From the NCBI GenBank assembly GCA_964035575.1, contig OZ037869.1, forward strand, positions 1,364,001 through 1,428,000: 64,000 nucleotides of DNA. Direction: 5' to 3'. Both the position numbers and the translations under genes were made by a program. How positions within the stretch are numbered: the stretch's first letter is position 1; the number at the start of each line of letters is the position of its first letter. This DNA is from Rhynchopus sp. YZ270_cl-10 (taxonomy: Eukaryota; Euglenozoa; Diplonemea; Diplonemida; Diplonemidae). The notes under the pieces are model-generated. The model saw only the letters and a program-made list of their open reading frames with translations, ran no database searches and was not told where the DNA came from. Below are positions 1 to 10,267 of this stretch, piece by piece.

Positions 1-853
1 ATGCTCCGTCGCCGTGTGTTCGGCGTTTGCACTTTCAACTTCCACTTTATGTGTGGAGGCGTCACATACGCACTTTAGGTGTGCTGGTCTTTTCTGCGTG
101 AAACCTTTGTTGGCGTCTTTCTTTCGACGTTTCCACTATCCACTTCACTTTTTGTTTTTCCTGGCAGTGGAGCACAGCAACATTAGAATACTTGCAACCA
201 GAACGGGATCACATAAAGAGAGCCTACAGGTAGACAGTACAACCGTCTCTGCCGTACGCCTCTTTGTCTTCGTGGCCCGCACGCTTGAGTGTGAAAACAC
301 CACAAAAGTACAAAAAAGGTTGCACCCCCTTTTTTTGCCGCTCTCTTCCTTTCTCCCTCTCTTGGCCTCTTCCTCCCCCAACAACGTTTTCTTCTTCTAC
401 TACTTCTTTATTCGTTTATTTGTGTTCTTTTTATACAGTATTTTTTAATGAACAAACGCATCCTGCTTGGGCTGCAATACATAGAACAACGGTGCACCCC
501 CTGGAAAGGGTTGCCTTTATAGTCTCGGGTGCACTCGATATTTCGTGCGGAACGTAGCGTGTTTGTTTTGTTTTTTTTTTGAATTTGTGTCTCAGGTGTG
601 CGGAAGGTGTTGTTGAGTTGTTGTGATGCAAGATGGGGCTTAGGGTTCGCAGAGTTCCCTTTGCTTTGCGTCCGTTCAGATGGAAGTGAAAATTGTCCAC
701 TTTTGAGGTACCCTTGTCACCTTTGTTGAGAAGGGTACCCTAGTAATGCGGTGAGAACGCAACTTTATTGAAGAAAAAAAAAAGAGATTGTGTACATTTT
801 TGTTGCTTCACCATACCACACCATCTTGTCCACACAGAGAGGGGTATTCCGCA
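1..853. other. spacer upstream of first sulfatase
   Basis: I see no convincing gene. The open frames here are T-rich, low-complexity readings. Near the start is a fragment of the class D repeat (a GGCGTTTGCACTTTCAACTT-like tail, about 12-46). At 706-741 an inverted repeat, GGTACCC with GGGTACC, encloses a 19-nt loop. The tract at about 805-836 is pyrimidine-rich and ends in CACACAG just before the sulfatase start, so it is a likely splice acceptor for the downstream gene. Confidence 0.6.
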
Positions 854-2422
854 ATGACACGTCTTTCTGTGCTTGCTGCCTTGGTGGTGGCTGTGCCGGT
901 GTGCGCGAAGAAGCCTCACATTGCGCTGATCCTTGCAGACGACTACGGGTGGGCCAACGTCGGCTACCACAACGCTTACAGCAAGGAAGTTGTCACACCG
1001 AACCTGGATCGCCTTGCAGAGCAGGGGGTGAAGCTGGACCGTCACTACACGTACAAGTTCTGCTCACCCACACGCTCGTCCCTGCAGACGGGGCGTCTGC
1101 CTGTGCACGTGAATGACCAGAACGCAGAACCAACCCTGAGAAATGAGAACGACACGATCGGAGGATACGCAGGCATCCCTGTGAACATGACAGGCATTGC
1201 ACAGAAGCTGCGGTCGGCAGGGTACCGTGCACACATGACAGGGAAGTGGGATGCGGGGATGGCAACACCGAGACACACCCCGCTTGGACGTGGATACGAG
1301 TCGTGGCTGGGCTACTTCCACCACTCGAACGACTACTGGAAGCGTTCCCTGCCCTTCACGGCGACGGGCACGGTGGACGTGTGCGAGAACCAGTACCTGG
1401 ACCTGTTCTACAACGACGGTCCCGCACTGCACTGCGCCAACACGTCTGTGTACGAGGAGGAGTACTTTCTCAACAACACCCTCACCGTCATCCGCGACCA
1501 CGACGTGTCGGAGCCGCTGTTCCTGTTCCACGCCTTCCACCTGATGCACACACCACTGGAGGTGCCGCAGAAGTACCTCGACGAGTTTGACTTCATCACA
1601 GACTCAGACTCGCAGCGCAAGCCCTACGCTGCGATGGTGAAGTACATGGACGACAACATCGGCGTCATTGTGGACGCACTGAAGGCAAAGGGGATGTGGG
1701 ACGACCTGCTGCTGATCTTCCTGAGCGACAACGGCGGCCCTATGTACTACTTGGGTGGTGCGAACAACTGGCCCCTGAAGGGTGGGAAGATGAGCGACTG
1801 GGAGGGCGGTGTGCGTGTGAACGCCTTTGTGAGTGGTGGGTTCATCCCCGAGAACGTGCGGAACACAACAGTGGACAGCTACGTACACTCTGCCGACTGG
1901 TACACCACACTGTGCGGTATCGCGGGTGTGGACCACACGGACGCGGAGGCTGTGGCGGCGGGCCTGCCTGCTGTGGACGGGAAGGACATCTGGGCCGACG
2001 TGATCCAGACTGCGTCGCAGCCAACACGGACACAGATCCACCTGAGCTCTGACGCGCTTATCGACGGACGCTTGAAGATTGTCACTGGCACCCAGGGGAT
2101 GTCCATGTGGACGCCACAGGTGTACCCACGCGAGGGTATGCCGCAGCCGCTGCAGGTTGTGCCGGGACCGTCGAAGATCAAGCAGCTGGACCACTGGCCG
2201 CAGGACTGCACGCTTGGCTGCCTCTACGACATCATTGCTGACCCTAACGAGCGCTACAACATGGCTGCAGAGAAGCCTGAAGACCTTGCCCGCATGATGG
2301 CACTCCTCGCAGAGCTCAACAAGACCAACTACGAGCCTAACCGCGGCAGCGGAGACAAGACTGCCTGCACCGTCGCAGCCTCGAAGTACAGCGGATACTA
2401 CGGACCGTTTGTCGGCATTTAG
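854..2422 (+). CDS. secreted type I sulfatase (arylsulfatase-like), copy A
   Basis: A 522-residue single-exon protein. The ATG at 854 gives a clear signal peptide ending near VCA-KK; the open frame extends upstream but without such a leader. Sulfatase landmarks follow in order: the metal-binding LILADDYGW (about residues 25-33), the formylglycine motif CSPTRSSLQTG with Cys70, GKWDAG around Lys131, HLMHTPLEVP, FLSDNGGP and WPLKGGKMSDWEGGVRV. This order matches arylsulfatase B/I/J-type enzymes, which hydrolyse sulfate esters of polysaccharides or glycolipids in lysosome or outside the cell. The usual GKWHLG histidine is Asp here. It is a tandem paralogue of the gene at 6958. A CACACAG acceptor lies about 17 bases upstream of the ATG. 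The exact substrate cannot be told. Confidence 0.93.
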   Translation: MTRLSVLAALVVAVPVCAKKPHIALILADDYGWANVGYHNAYSKEVVTPNLDRLAEQGVKLDRHYTYKFCSPTRSSLQTGRLPVHVNDQNAEPTLRNENDTIGGYAGIPVNMTGIAQKLRSAGYRAHMTGKWDAGMATPRHTPLGRGYESWLGYFHHSNDYWKRSLPFTATGTVDVCENQYLDLFYNDGPALHCANTSVYEEEYFLNNTLTVIRDHDVSEPLFLFHAFHLMHTPLEVPQKYLDEFDFITDSDSQRKPYAAMVKYMDDNIGVIVDALKAKGMWDDLLLIFLSDNGGPMYYLGGANNWPLKGGKMSDWEGGVRVNAFVSGGFIPENVRNTTVDSYVHSADWYTTLCGIAGVDHTDAEAVAAGLPAVDGKDIWADVIQTASQPTRTQIHLSSDALIDGRLKIVTGTQGMSMWTPQVYPREGMPQPLQVVPGPSKIKQLDHWPQDCTLGCLYDIIADPNERYNMAAEKPEDLARMMALLAELNKTNYEPNRGSGDKTACTVAASKYSGYYGPFVGI

Positions 2423-3727
2423 AGAGTCTTGACTGATGAAAGAAACGGCCCTGTGCTTCGTCCTTTTGCCCCTGCGTTTCTCGAGTGGCATGTGCTCCGC
2501 TGCTGTAGCATGTTTTGTTTGATCTTGCTTGAGCTCTTCAGGAAGGTTTTCATCGGTGCCTGCGGTGCCGTGACAGTCCAAGGGGGGGGTCAGGGGAGAC
2601 GAATATGCAGGGTGCTTTGTAACCCTCGGTTTTATTGTTTCTTTTTTAAATAAAGTGAGTCTGTTTGATGAGCTGTCTAGTAAGCAACACTTTGTTATGC
2701 TGTTCTTCACGAACGTCTCTTCTTTTTGACACAAAGGCTGGCAGGGTGTCTGCCAGCTTTTCGCGAAAACCCCCCCTTATTTCGCCTTTTGCGCCGACCC
2801 ACTGTATACTCCCAGGCCTGGTTACGTGTGAATGCTTCGAGTACCCCCTCCCCCTTTTTTCAAGGTGACCAAAAGCCGAGGCTTACGGTTTTCCTGTTTT
2901 CCCCGAAACTTTTCTCCCTCTCGTTTTTTTTATTTTTTGCGTTTCGTTGTTTGTCAAACGCGCCATTTTGCTTCTCCTCTCCATTTTTTTGCTTGCGTCT
3001 TCTTGAACCTATTATGACCCTCCCCCCCCCCTTCTTTTTGCACTCTTCGACGTCTCTGTTTTGAGGCACAGTGCAATCCTCCAAAACAGGTTCTTTCTTT
3101 GCTCCGGGAGTTTCGATATTTACCCGGAGTGTCCTCTCGCTCTCTTGCGTCCACAAGGCGTTCTGTGCTGTGGGGGGGTAAATATGGTTGGACCATTTTT
3201 TGTTTGGCACAATTTGCTCTGGCGCAAATGTGTGTTATTACTTTTCAATTGTTTTTTTTAGGCAATTCCCTAAAAATTTACAAAGAACAAGGTTCAAAAC
3301 AATATTTATCTAATACACAGCAGTTTTCGACGCCACTCTCTCTCTCTCTCTCTCTCCACGCTTGCTTCGTGATGTTTTCTTACGACTTTATAATTCGCTC
3401 TCATTGTGTTTGTCTTTTTTTTGTGTCTTTTTTTGTGCAGGTTTTGAGAATACTAAGAGGTGGCTGATGTAAGCCGTAAGCCGTGCACCATGTAAAACCC
3501 CTTTATATGGTGAAAAAAAAAAGCTTTCGGTTGACACCAGGTCAGGGAGGGGTGAAAATAGGATATTGTTCTGTGTCATGCATACGTATCCGTTCAGCCT
3601 CACTGAGAGATGTTTTCCGACTGATTGTATACCAAGAAATTCTGGGGACAAATAAACATGGTGCAACGTGCTTATGTCGGGTTCAGCGTGTAGGTTTGTT
3701 GTGGTAGGAGTAATGATTGCTTAGGCG

Positions 3728-3979
3728 AATGCTAAATGCTAAATGCTAAATGCTAAATGCTAAATGCTAAATGCTAAATGCTAAATGCTAAATGCTAAAT
3801 GCTAAATGCTAAATGCTAAATGCTAAATGCTAAATGCTAAATGCTAAATGCTAAATGCTAAATGCTAAATGCTAAATGCTAAATGCTAAATGCTAAATGC
3901 TAAATGCTAAATGCTAAATGCTAAATGCTAAATGCTAAATGCTAAATGCTAAATGCTAAATGCTAAATGCTAAATGCTA
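3728..3979. repeat. heptamer satellite, 36 perfect copies of AATGCTA
   Basis: A head-to-tail array of a 7-bp unit (AATGCTA) with no visible mismatch over 252 bp, which is exactly 36 units. Seven is not a multiple of three, so it is not a coding repeat. Perfect homogeneity points to recent slippage expansion. Confidence 0.97.
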
Positions 3980-4043
3980 CTCCATTGTGTCAACAAACCC
4001 CGTTGTTTCCTGTCTAAGACGTTTTTTTTCTTTTGGTTATATG

Positions 4044-4070
4044 ATAGGTGCACGGAGAGAGGCACATCCC
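4044..4070 (+). repeat. class B hairpin (GTGC/GCAC)
   Basis: GGTGC, a loop containing GGAGAG, then GCACATCC. It is a variant of the GTGTGC-ACGAGAG-GCACA hairpin, with an enlarged loop. Confidence 0.6.
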
Positions 4071-4503
4071 AAGTTTTCTTTGGTTTCCAGAATTTTTTTT
4101 GGTTGTTTCGATTTTCCCGAGCGAGCTGAACTTAATAGTTCCCACAAAAAGGTTGCTTTTTTATTCATCTTTTTTAATATTTCATTGAGGATGACCTACC
4201 CTCCCATTTTGCAATTTAGCAGCCTTTCGGGGACGTTCAGTAGCCTTTGTACAAAACCCTGTCTTTGGACTGGTGATTGTTGAAAGTACAAAGAAATACA
4301 CACACATAAAAGCCTTTCTCTGGGTCATATGATTTCTCACGATTTTTTTTTATAGGTGACGCCTGCGAGGCTTAGTACCATCGCACAATTTTTCTTTTCT
4401 TTTCCTCCCACAAAAAAAGGCACTCAACAACAAAAAGGTATCCTTGCCTTCCAAAAGGTGGCAGAACCCATTGTGATGCCGATACCCCCAAATAATACGA
4501 ACA

Positions 4504-5165
4504 CATGGGTAGTATCTGGATCCAGATTCCAGGTAATTCCAGAAAAATTCCAGAAAAATTCCAGGTATTCCAGATCTGGATTTTTTCTGGAATTAGACTT
4601 TTTGCACTGTTGGTGACTGTGTGTTTACGTATGTACCACGAATTTGTCCATTTTGGCAAAGTGACCCCACTACTGGACGGACGGATTCCAAAAATGCAAA
4701 TGCTGGTGTTTTTGGACGATGTATAATATTATTTCCCGGTCAAAAGACCCTCACAAATTATAAAATGGGACCCCCCGCTGTCAAGGACATGTCGATCTTG
4801 GCCCCCTCCGGAACACCATGTGATGGAAATTCTAAAAAACCTTTCGTTTATTAGTCTTTGCCATTGTCGCTGAAGCGCTCACTCCCTCTATCCCCGAGTT
4901 CTCTTCCTATTCACATTTACACTGTGTAGAGAGCAACAAAAACCATGGAGAGGAAACCAAACGCAACGACCACTTCCAGATCGGAATGTGCGTTTGTGTT
5001 GCGCGCAGATTTCTGCTTAAACCCACCTGGAATACACCTGGAATTGACCTGGAATTACCTGGAATTGACCTGGAATCACCTGGAATACCTGGAAAAAACC
5101 TGGAATTTCACGAAAAATCTGAGAAACCTGGAATCACCTGGAACTGGATCCAGATACTACCCATG
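4504..5165. mobile_element. MITE-like foldback element with 6-bp target duplication
   Basis: A 662-bp element. Its ends are inverted copies of CATGGGTAGTATCTGGATCC (first 20 bases; the match runs to about 37 bp with one indel). CGAACA flanks it directly on both sides (4498-4503 and 5166-5171), as a target site duplication should. Both arms are built from degenerate CCTGGAAT or ATTCCAGG sub-repeats, so most of the element could fold back. The interior has no transposase-like frame, so it is non-autonomous. The superfamily is not recognised. Confidence 0.85.
4643..4706. repeat. dispersed repeat also found at 62716-62778
   Basis: A shared stretch reads TTGTCC, then GTGACCCCACTACTG, then GGAC/GGGC and a CCAAAAATGCAAAT tail. 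It occurs in the middle of the MITE at 4504-5165 and again near 62.7 kb, so the MITE interior has relatives elsewhere. Confidence 0.7.
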
Positions 5166-5414
5166 CGAACAACAAAAAAAAAAAATGTAAATACCCCCTC
5201 CCCTCCCGACAGTGCACAGTGCGAGTGTGCTACGACCTAGAAGGTAATCACTTTTAGTGTGTTCGAACAACGTGTGTGCATCATTACAAAAAACTAAAAT
5301 TTGTAAAAAAAAACCTCATCTTCGATTATACGATGTGAATTCATCTTTGAGTTATGCACACTTTGCACGTCTTTGCGTGGACCCTGTTTTTTTTTTTTTG
5401 TTTCCCGGTTACCA

Positions 5415-5452
5415 ATGCCTGCGTCCGCTGACGAACGGTGAGGCGTTTGCAC
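5415..5452 (+). repeat. class D hairpin (TGCCTGCGTC ... GGCGTTTGCA)
   Basis: TGC and GCGTC pair with GGCGT (one or two G-U pairs) and GCA across an internal mismatch. The long apical part contains CCG...CGG. The tail GCACTTTCGACTTCTC follows, as in the other class D copies. Confidence 0.6.
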
Positions 5453-5758
5453 TTTCGACTTCTCTTTGTCTTTTAGGTAACTAAGCACAGGTTCATCTCA
5501 CAAATCTTTTTTTCTTTTCCCTCCCTCCTGGTGTCCCCCCAGGAATTTGCACTTACATCTTCCTTTAGGTGGCTAAGCACATTAGGCCCATCCTTTTCTC
5601 TCTTCCCCCCTTTTTGCAAAGAAAGGTACACCCCCTAGGCGCTAGACCCCTTCTGTTGTGTGTACAGAGGGGCCAGACGCCTCCCTACGATGTTCGAGTT
5701 GTGCTCTGCTTGGTCACAGCCATCTTTTTCGCTTCTCCCCCCCTTCCCAGAACTTTTC

Positions 5759-5793
5759 AAGATGTGTGTGCACGAGAGGCGCATTTATCTTAG
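5759..5793 (+). repeat. class B hairpin with ACGAGAG loop
   Basis: Upper stem TGTGC (5767-5771) pairs with GCGCA (5779-5783, one G-U pair) around loop ACGAGAG. The lower arm AAGATG faces TTTATCTT. The 295-bp MITE at 5795 is inserted at its 3' edge. Confidence 0.8.
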
Positions 5794-5794
5794 A

Positions 5795-6089
5795 CATACA
5801 GTGTACACGAGTCGGATTATCGTATATTATCGTAGTCGGAATCCGAGACAAAATTATCACATCCGACTCGCATATTATCGTGTATACTAGATTACATTGT
5901 GCGGAAACCCCTTATAAAAAAAGACAGTGGAGATTTGCACAACTGTGGCAACACAACTGAGGCAACTGCACTGCTCCAACAATTTGTCAAAAAAAAATTA
6001 TCGTATAGTAGCGTATGCAATCCTATGCGACAGTTTCATACGATACTTATTTTATCGTATCCGATACTACGACTCGTGTGCACTGTATG
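5795..6089. mobile_element. MITE, 295 bp, with 6-bp target duplication CTTAGA
   Basis: The terminal inverted repeats are CATACAGTGTACACGAGTCG on the left and the same with one change on the right. Both ends are flanked by CTTAGA (5789-5794 and 6090-6095). Inside are AT-rich, ATTATCGTAT-type inverted sub-repeats and a 75-bp block (about 5923-5998) that recurs at 47454-47525. There is no coding capacity. It was inserted immediately after a class B hairpin. Confidence 0.87.
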
Positions 6090-6957
6090 CTTAGAGAGGG
6101 GGAGCTCTTTTTTTGTTCCTCCTTGCCTCTCTCACTCTCGTCTCCCTCGTCTTCATCTCCCCTAGCCCCGGAGACGCTGCCACCCGTACGACACGTTGTT
6201 GTGGGTGGTAGTGTGTGCGGGGCTATTGGTGAAAAAAAAGCAACAGTGTGTTTGTTCATCATATACCACCAAAGTGAAAGATAAAGGAGTCAGGCCCAGA
6301 GTGCATCCCTGTAGTAACTCTGCCACACCCTGGAGGGAAGTGTGCTGTCTGTAAGGAGGAGATGTGCCCCCAATAAACTGGTGAAAAAGATGTGTTAAAA
6401 AAATTTCAGCATTTCTGGGGCACCGCTTTCGGGGCGAAAAAATAAAATGAAAATTTGCCGCAAAAAAAAGAAAAAAAAAATGTGTGTCTGCTTCAAGAAG
6501 TGTGGGTATCGTTTCCTCCTGCACCGCTCCAGACTCTACAGAGAATTGTTTTCTTGTGTGGGTAAGACTTTCACTCGTTACAGGGAAGACTTGCGTGCAC
6601 ACTGTCCTTTATGTCTTTTTATTTATGCACACGCAACAGCGTCTCATCTCCGGTTCAGATACATCTCGCAGATCACCAGAACAACCAAGTGGCAACGCAA
6701 GAAGAACCGCGAACCTATGTGCTAGGACATACCTGACAGTCACAACAATTCAAGAGACTATTCAAACCCAACGTTAAAAAAAGTAAAAAAAGTAAAACTG
6801 ATAACCAGCATAGTGCAGTGTTAGCCTCAGGGTGTTCACGATTGTGACTCACTAAGTTTTCAAAAAAAAAAAAGAATGTTCCTTTTTACTAAGTTTTTAG
6901 TCTGCTGCCCCTCCATCTTACATCGTCACCACCCATGCAGAACGAACGGACAAAACA

Positions 6958-8511
6958 ATGGGGAAGGTTGCGATGATGTCGCTGGCGCTGCTGGCGGCTG
7001 TGCCTGTGTACGCGAAGCCGCCGCACATTGCGCTGATCCTTGCAGACGACTACGGGTGGTCGCACATCGGCTACCACAACCCTGGGAACAGAGAGGTTGT
7101 CACACCAAACCTGGATCGCCTTGCAGAGCAGGGGGTGAAGCTGGAGCGCCACTACGCGTACAAGTTCTGCTCACCCACACGTTCGTCCCTGCAGACGGGG
7201 CGTCTGCCTGTGCACGTGAACGACCAGAACGCAGAGCCGACTGTGCGGAACAAGAACGACACGATCGGAGGATATGCAGGCATCCCTGTGAACATGACAG
7301 GCATTGCACAGAAGCTGCGGTCGGTGGGGTACCGTGCACACATGACAGGGAAGTGGGATGCGGGGATGGCAACACCGAGACACACCCCGATTGGACGTGG
7401 ATACGAGTCGTGGCTGGGCTACTTCCACCACTCGAACGACTACTACACACAGGGCCTGCCCATCACGGCGACGGGCACGATTGACGTGTGCAAGGACAAG
7501 TACCGCGACCTGTTCTACAACGACGGCCCCGCACTGGCGTGCAACGACACGTCTGTGTACGAGGAGGAGTACTTCCTGAACAACACACTGAAGGTGATTG
7601 CGGCCCACGACGTGTCGGAGCCGCTGTTCCTGTTCCACTCGTTCCACCTGATGCACTCGCCTCTGGAGGTGCCGTCGGCGTACAAGAAGGAGTTTGACTT
7701 CATCATTGACGGAATGGACCAGCGCAGGAACTACGCTGCGATGGTGAAGTACATGGACGACAACGTGGGTGTGATTGTGGAGGCACTGAAGGAGAAGGGG
7801 ATGTGGGACGACCTGCTGCTGATCTTCCTGAGTGACAACGGCGGCCCGATCTACTTCCTGGGTGGTGCGAACAACTGGCCCCTGAAGGGTGGGAAGATGA
7901 GCGACTGGGAGGGCGGTGTGCGTGTGAACGCCTTTGTGAGTGGCGGGTTTGTGCCTGAGAACGTGCGGAACACAACTGTGGACAGCTACGTGCACGTGGC
8001 GGACTGGTACACCACACTGTGCGGTATTGCTGGTGTGGACCCGACAGACACGGAGGCTGCTGCAGTGGGCCTGCCTGCTGTGGACGGGAAGGACATCTGG
8101 GCCGACGTGATCCAGACTGCGTCGCAGCCAACACGGACACAGATCCACCTGAGCTCGCAGGCGTTGATTGACGGGGACTGGAAGATTGTGATTGGTGAGC
8201 AGCAGATGGCGGGGTGGACACCCATGAAGTTCCCTGTGTACGGCCTGCCGCAGCCGATGTACAAGACTGTGAACGTGGACCACTGGCCTGAGTTCTGCCC
8301 GCAGGGGTGTCTGTTCAACATCAAGGACGACCCGACGGAGCGCACCGACCTGGCCGAGAGGTACCCTGAGAAGCGTGCGGCTCTGTTCTCCGCACTCGAG
8401 TCGCTCAACTTCGCGAACTATGCACCCGACCGCGGCACAGGCGACCCCGAGTCGTGCACTGTCGCTGAGCAGAAGTACAGCGGCTACTACGGCCCCTGGG
8501 TCGACCTGTAG
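6958..8511 (+). CDS. secreted type I sulfatase (arylsulfatase-like), copy B
   Basis: A 517-residue single-exon paralogue of the gene at 854, collinear over its whole length and clearly the product of tandem duplication. The ATG at 6958 opens a signal peptide ending near VYA-KP. It keeps ADDYGW, the formylglycine motif CSPTRSSLQTG, HLMHSPLEVP, FLSDNGGP and KMSDWEGGVRV. It shares the GKWDAG variant with copy A. The C-terminal 100 residues are the most diverged part, which could mean different substrate specificity. An acceptor CATGCAG lies about 20 bases upstream. Expected role: sulfate ester hydrolysis in the secretory pathway, lysosome or outside the cell. Confidence 0.93.
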   Translation: MGKVAMMSLALLAAVPVYAKPPHIALILADDYGWSHIGYHNPGNREVVTPNLDRLAEQGVKLERHYAYKFCSPTRSSLQTGRLPVHVNDQNAEPTVRNKNDTIGGYAGIPVNMTGIAQKLRSVGYRAHMTGKWDAGMATPRHTPIGRGYESWLGYFHHSNDYYTQGLPITATGTIDVCKDKYRDLFYNDGPALACNDTSVYEEEYFLNNTLKVIAAHDVSEPLFLFHSFHLMHSPLEVPSAYKKEFDFIIDGMDQRRNYAAMVKYMDDNVGVIVEALKEKGMWDDLLLIFLSDNGGPIYFLGGANNWPLKGGKMSDWEGGVRVNAFVSGGFVPENVRNTTVDSYVHVADWYTTLCGIAGVDPTDTEAAAVGLPAVDGKDIWADVIQTASQPTRTQIHLSSQALIDGDWKIVIGEQQMAGWTPMKFPVYGLPQPMYKTVNVDHWPEFCPQGCLFNIKDDPTERTDLAERYPEKRAALFSALESLNFANYAPDRGTGDPESCTVAEQKYSGYYGPWVDL

Positions 8512-8857
8512 ACTGCCTACCTACGTCTTGAGGTTCTACTCAAGACTCTCTGCATTTCCTTTTCGACCATTTGACTCTTTTCCACCTTGCTCTCTCCCAC
8601 AATAGCGAGTCTTCACTCATACAGCAGGATGGTGCCCACGCACCCTTAGCCGCTTGGTCCCTTGCATATCTAAGTTGAGAGCTATCCTGAGAAGGTACAG
8701 ATGCATACCTACAGAACCGCAAGGAGCATGCAGAAGTTCTCTGCTTTTCTTGCCTTACGATTGTACCCGTTCCCCATAACCCATACCCCCCCGTGTGGAC
8801 TTACCCTTTTTAGTCCTCTCACAAGGAACCCAAAGAGTTTTCCCCATTCATTTGGTT

Positions 8858-8884
8858 AGATGTGTGCACAAGGCACATCCATCT
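8858..8884 (+). repeat. class B hairpin, ACAAG loop
   Basis: AGATG, TGTGC, loop ACAAG, GCACA, a 2-nt bulge (TC), then CATCT. Both stems are perfect. This is the cleanest example of the 5-bp upper stem, 2-nt 3' bulge and lower stem. Confidence 0.85.
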
Positions 8885-9059
8885 CTCAAGCTTTCTTTGG
8901 CAGTACACAGTACACACCCCCTTAGCTCTGCCATGCAATGTCTTTGACACATGGCGATCTCAGACCCGTTTTCCCTTTCACCCAAGGATGCCACTGCTCC
9001 ACTATGGTGACTTTATGTCTGGGAAAAGAAACAGTTTCTGGTCTGAACATTTTTTTTTG

Positions 9060-9090
9060 GATGATGTGCACAAAGAGAGGCACAATCATC
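9060..9090 (+). repeat. class B hairpin, extended loop
   Basis: GATGA, TGTGC, a 10-nt loop ending GAGAG, GCACA, a 1-nt bulge, then TCATC. The lower stem GATGA/TCATC differs from the AGATG/CATCT of other copies but still pairs perfectly. Confidence 0.8.
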
Positions 9091-9660
9091 TTACAAAGTT
9101 TGTTTCGTGTGCGTTTGTATTTTTTTATTTGAAAAGACCTTTGTGTGCGTGCCTACCACCGCACGTAGGTTCTTAGGAAGATGTATCGCAAGTTATGCTG
9201 TTTCCCTGAAGAAATCCAGTGTAACCGTCTACAGTGGCGTTTGCACTTTTGACTTCCATTTAGCCGTGTGAGTAAATATATTAGGCAGTTTTGTTTTTGG
9301 AGTGCACCAATGCTGCTGGCCTAGTTTCCCCCCCACACTGTGTATTTGATATAGAAGTGGTTTTCTTCTTGGCGCTGCTGTCTTGCTCCTCCATTATTGG
9401 CGTTTTGCATCGCCAACTTCATGTGATTTTTTTTTTTTTTTTTTGCCTCTTTTTTTTGGATCAGATCTCTTCGCAGCTTTGTTAGCTTTGTGTGCACTCA
9501 TTCTGGTCAAATGCACGCGTTTGTTTTGCTTGAGATACTGCCAAAAAGAGCGTGCCTCTTTTCCCCCTCCTCTAAAACGCAAGGAATAGGTTTAGGTTGT
9601 GTGTGTTTTGTTTTTCTTTTTTTTTTCTTTTTTCTTCTTTTTTATCGATAACGAATGTGA

Positions 9661-9700
9661 TCAGGTGACTAAGCACGAGAGGCTTGGGGTCATCTTATAA
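9661..9700 (+). repeat. class A hairpin with ACGAGAG loop
   Basis: The arm GGTGACTAAGC, the loop ACGAGAG and the arm GCTTG, GG bulge, GTCATCTTA form a hairpin of about 13 bp with G-U pairs. It is preceded by ATCGATAACGAATGTGAT, which also precedes the copy at 14061. Confidence 0.85.
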
Positions 9701-10165
9701 CCTTTTCTGTGGCTGAATGGGGCACGCAAGAAGTGCGAATCACCCCCTTCAGCCACACCATTTTCTCTTTTTTTTTTTTTCCCTTTTTTTTTTCCTTTTT
9801 TTTGCACGAGAGTCACATCCCCTCTTTCATTTTGACTGACGTGTGGGCGAGAGTTGCCACTTCTGGTTTTGTAACCCCTTTTTGTTCTTTTTTCTCCCTC
9901 TCCCTCTCTTCCTCTCTGTTGGAACTGTACAGCGTCGTGTCTGTCTTGTTGCTGTACCTCGCAAATGCAAAGGCAAAATGGGGAACCAGGTTCCCCCACC
10001 TTTGTTAGCACCCTGCATCGGCTCAGTCACCTCTCTTGCATTGTCCAACAATAAAACGAAAATTTTCAACAAAAAACGAACCTTTTTTTAGCACCATCCC
10101 AACCACACAGCACAACACACAAAGGCCAAATTCCGCGCAAGAATTACCCACACTAGACATATCAT

Positions 10166-10267
10166 AGGGGATTGCTCCCCTGAGATCAGTGATCAAAGAG
10201 CCTAATGACGGTTGATATATTCCGGCTTCACCTGTGAAGAGGCTTTCTAAGCCTACCCCATTCGGGG
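10166..10267. ncRNA. candidate structured RNA: run of short perfect hairpins
   Basis: Within 102 bp there are four tight stem-loops: AGGGGA/TCCCCT (10166-10181, loop TTGC), CTTCA/TGAAG (10226-10239), AGGCTT/AAGCCT (10240-10254, loop TCT) and CCCC/GGGG (10256-10267, loop ATTC). A shorter GATC/GATC stem lies at 10184-10194. The cluster sits between two similar CA-rich stretches (CCAACCACACA at about 10097 and 10309), which might be a target duplication of a retroposed small RNA. I do not recognise it as tRNA, 5S, U1-U6, SRP or spliced-leader RNA. Confidence 0.35.

Larger units (their letters stand above)
2423..6957. other. repeat-rich spacer between the two sulfatases
   Basis: I see no gene in this 4.5 kb. 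It holds a heptamer array (3728-3979), two MITE-like elements with 6-bp target duplications (4504-5165 and 5795-6089), hairpin elements (about 2865-2895 degenerate, 4044-4070, 5415-5452, 5569-5595, 5759-5793), and long T/C tracts. The end at about 6900-6937 is an acceptor-like stretch ending CATGCAG before the next gene. Confidence 0.7.

Noticed and set aside
14-448. 144-codon frame at the window start
   Set aside because: Its N-terminus is a class D repeat fragment and the rest is Phe/Leu-rich reading of T-rich spacer.
3728-3979. Heptamer array as a CRISPR
   Set aside because: Units are contiguous with no spacers, and the DNA is eukaryotic.
7171-8283. 370-codon antisense frame opposite sulfatase copy B, and 1604-2734 opposite copy A
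   Set aside because: Codon-bias shadows. They are His/Val/Leu-rich, and the sense strand has a complete sulfatase.
9640-9705. Class A element as a tRNA or tRNA-derived SINE
   Set aside because: There is no acceptor, D or T arm and no convincing A and B boxes; only a single long hairpin is formed.
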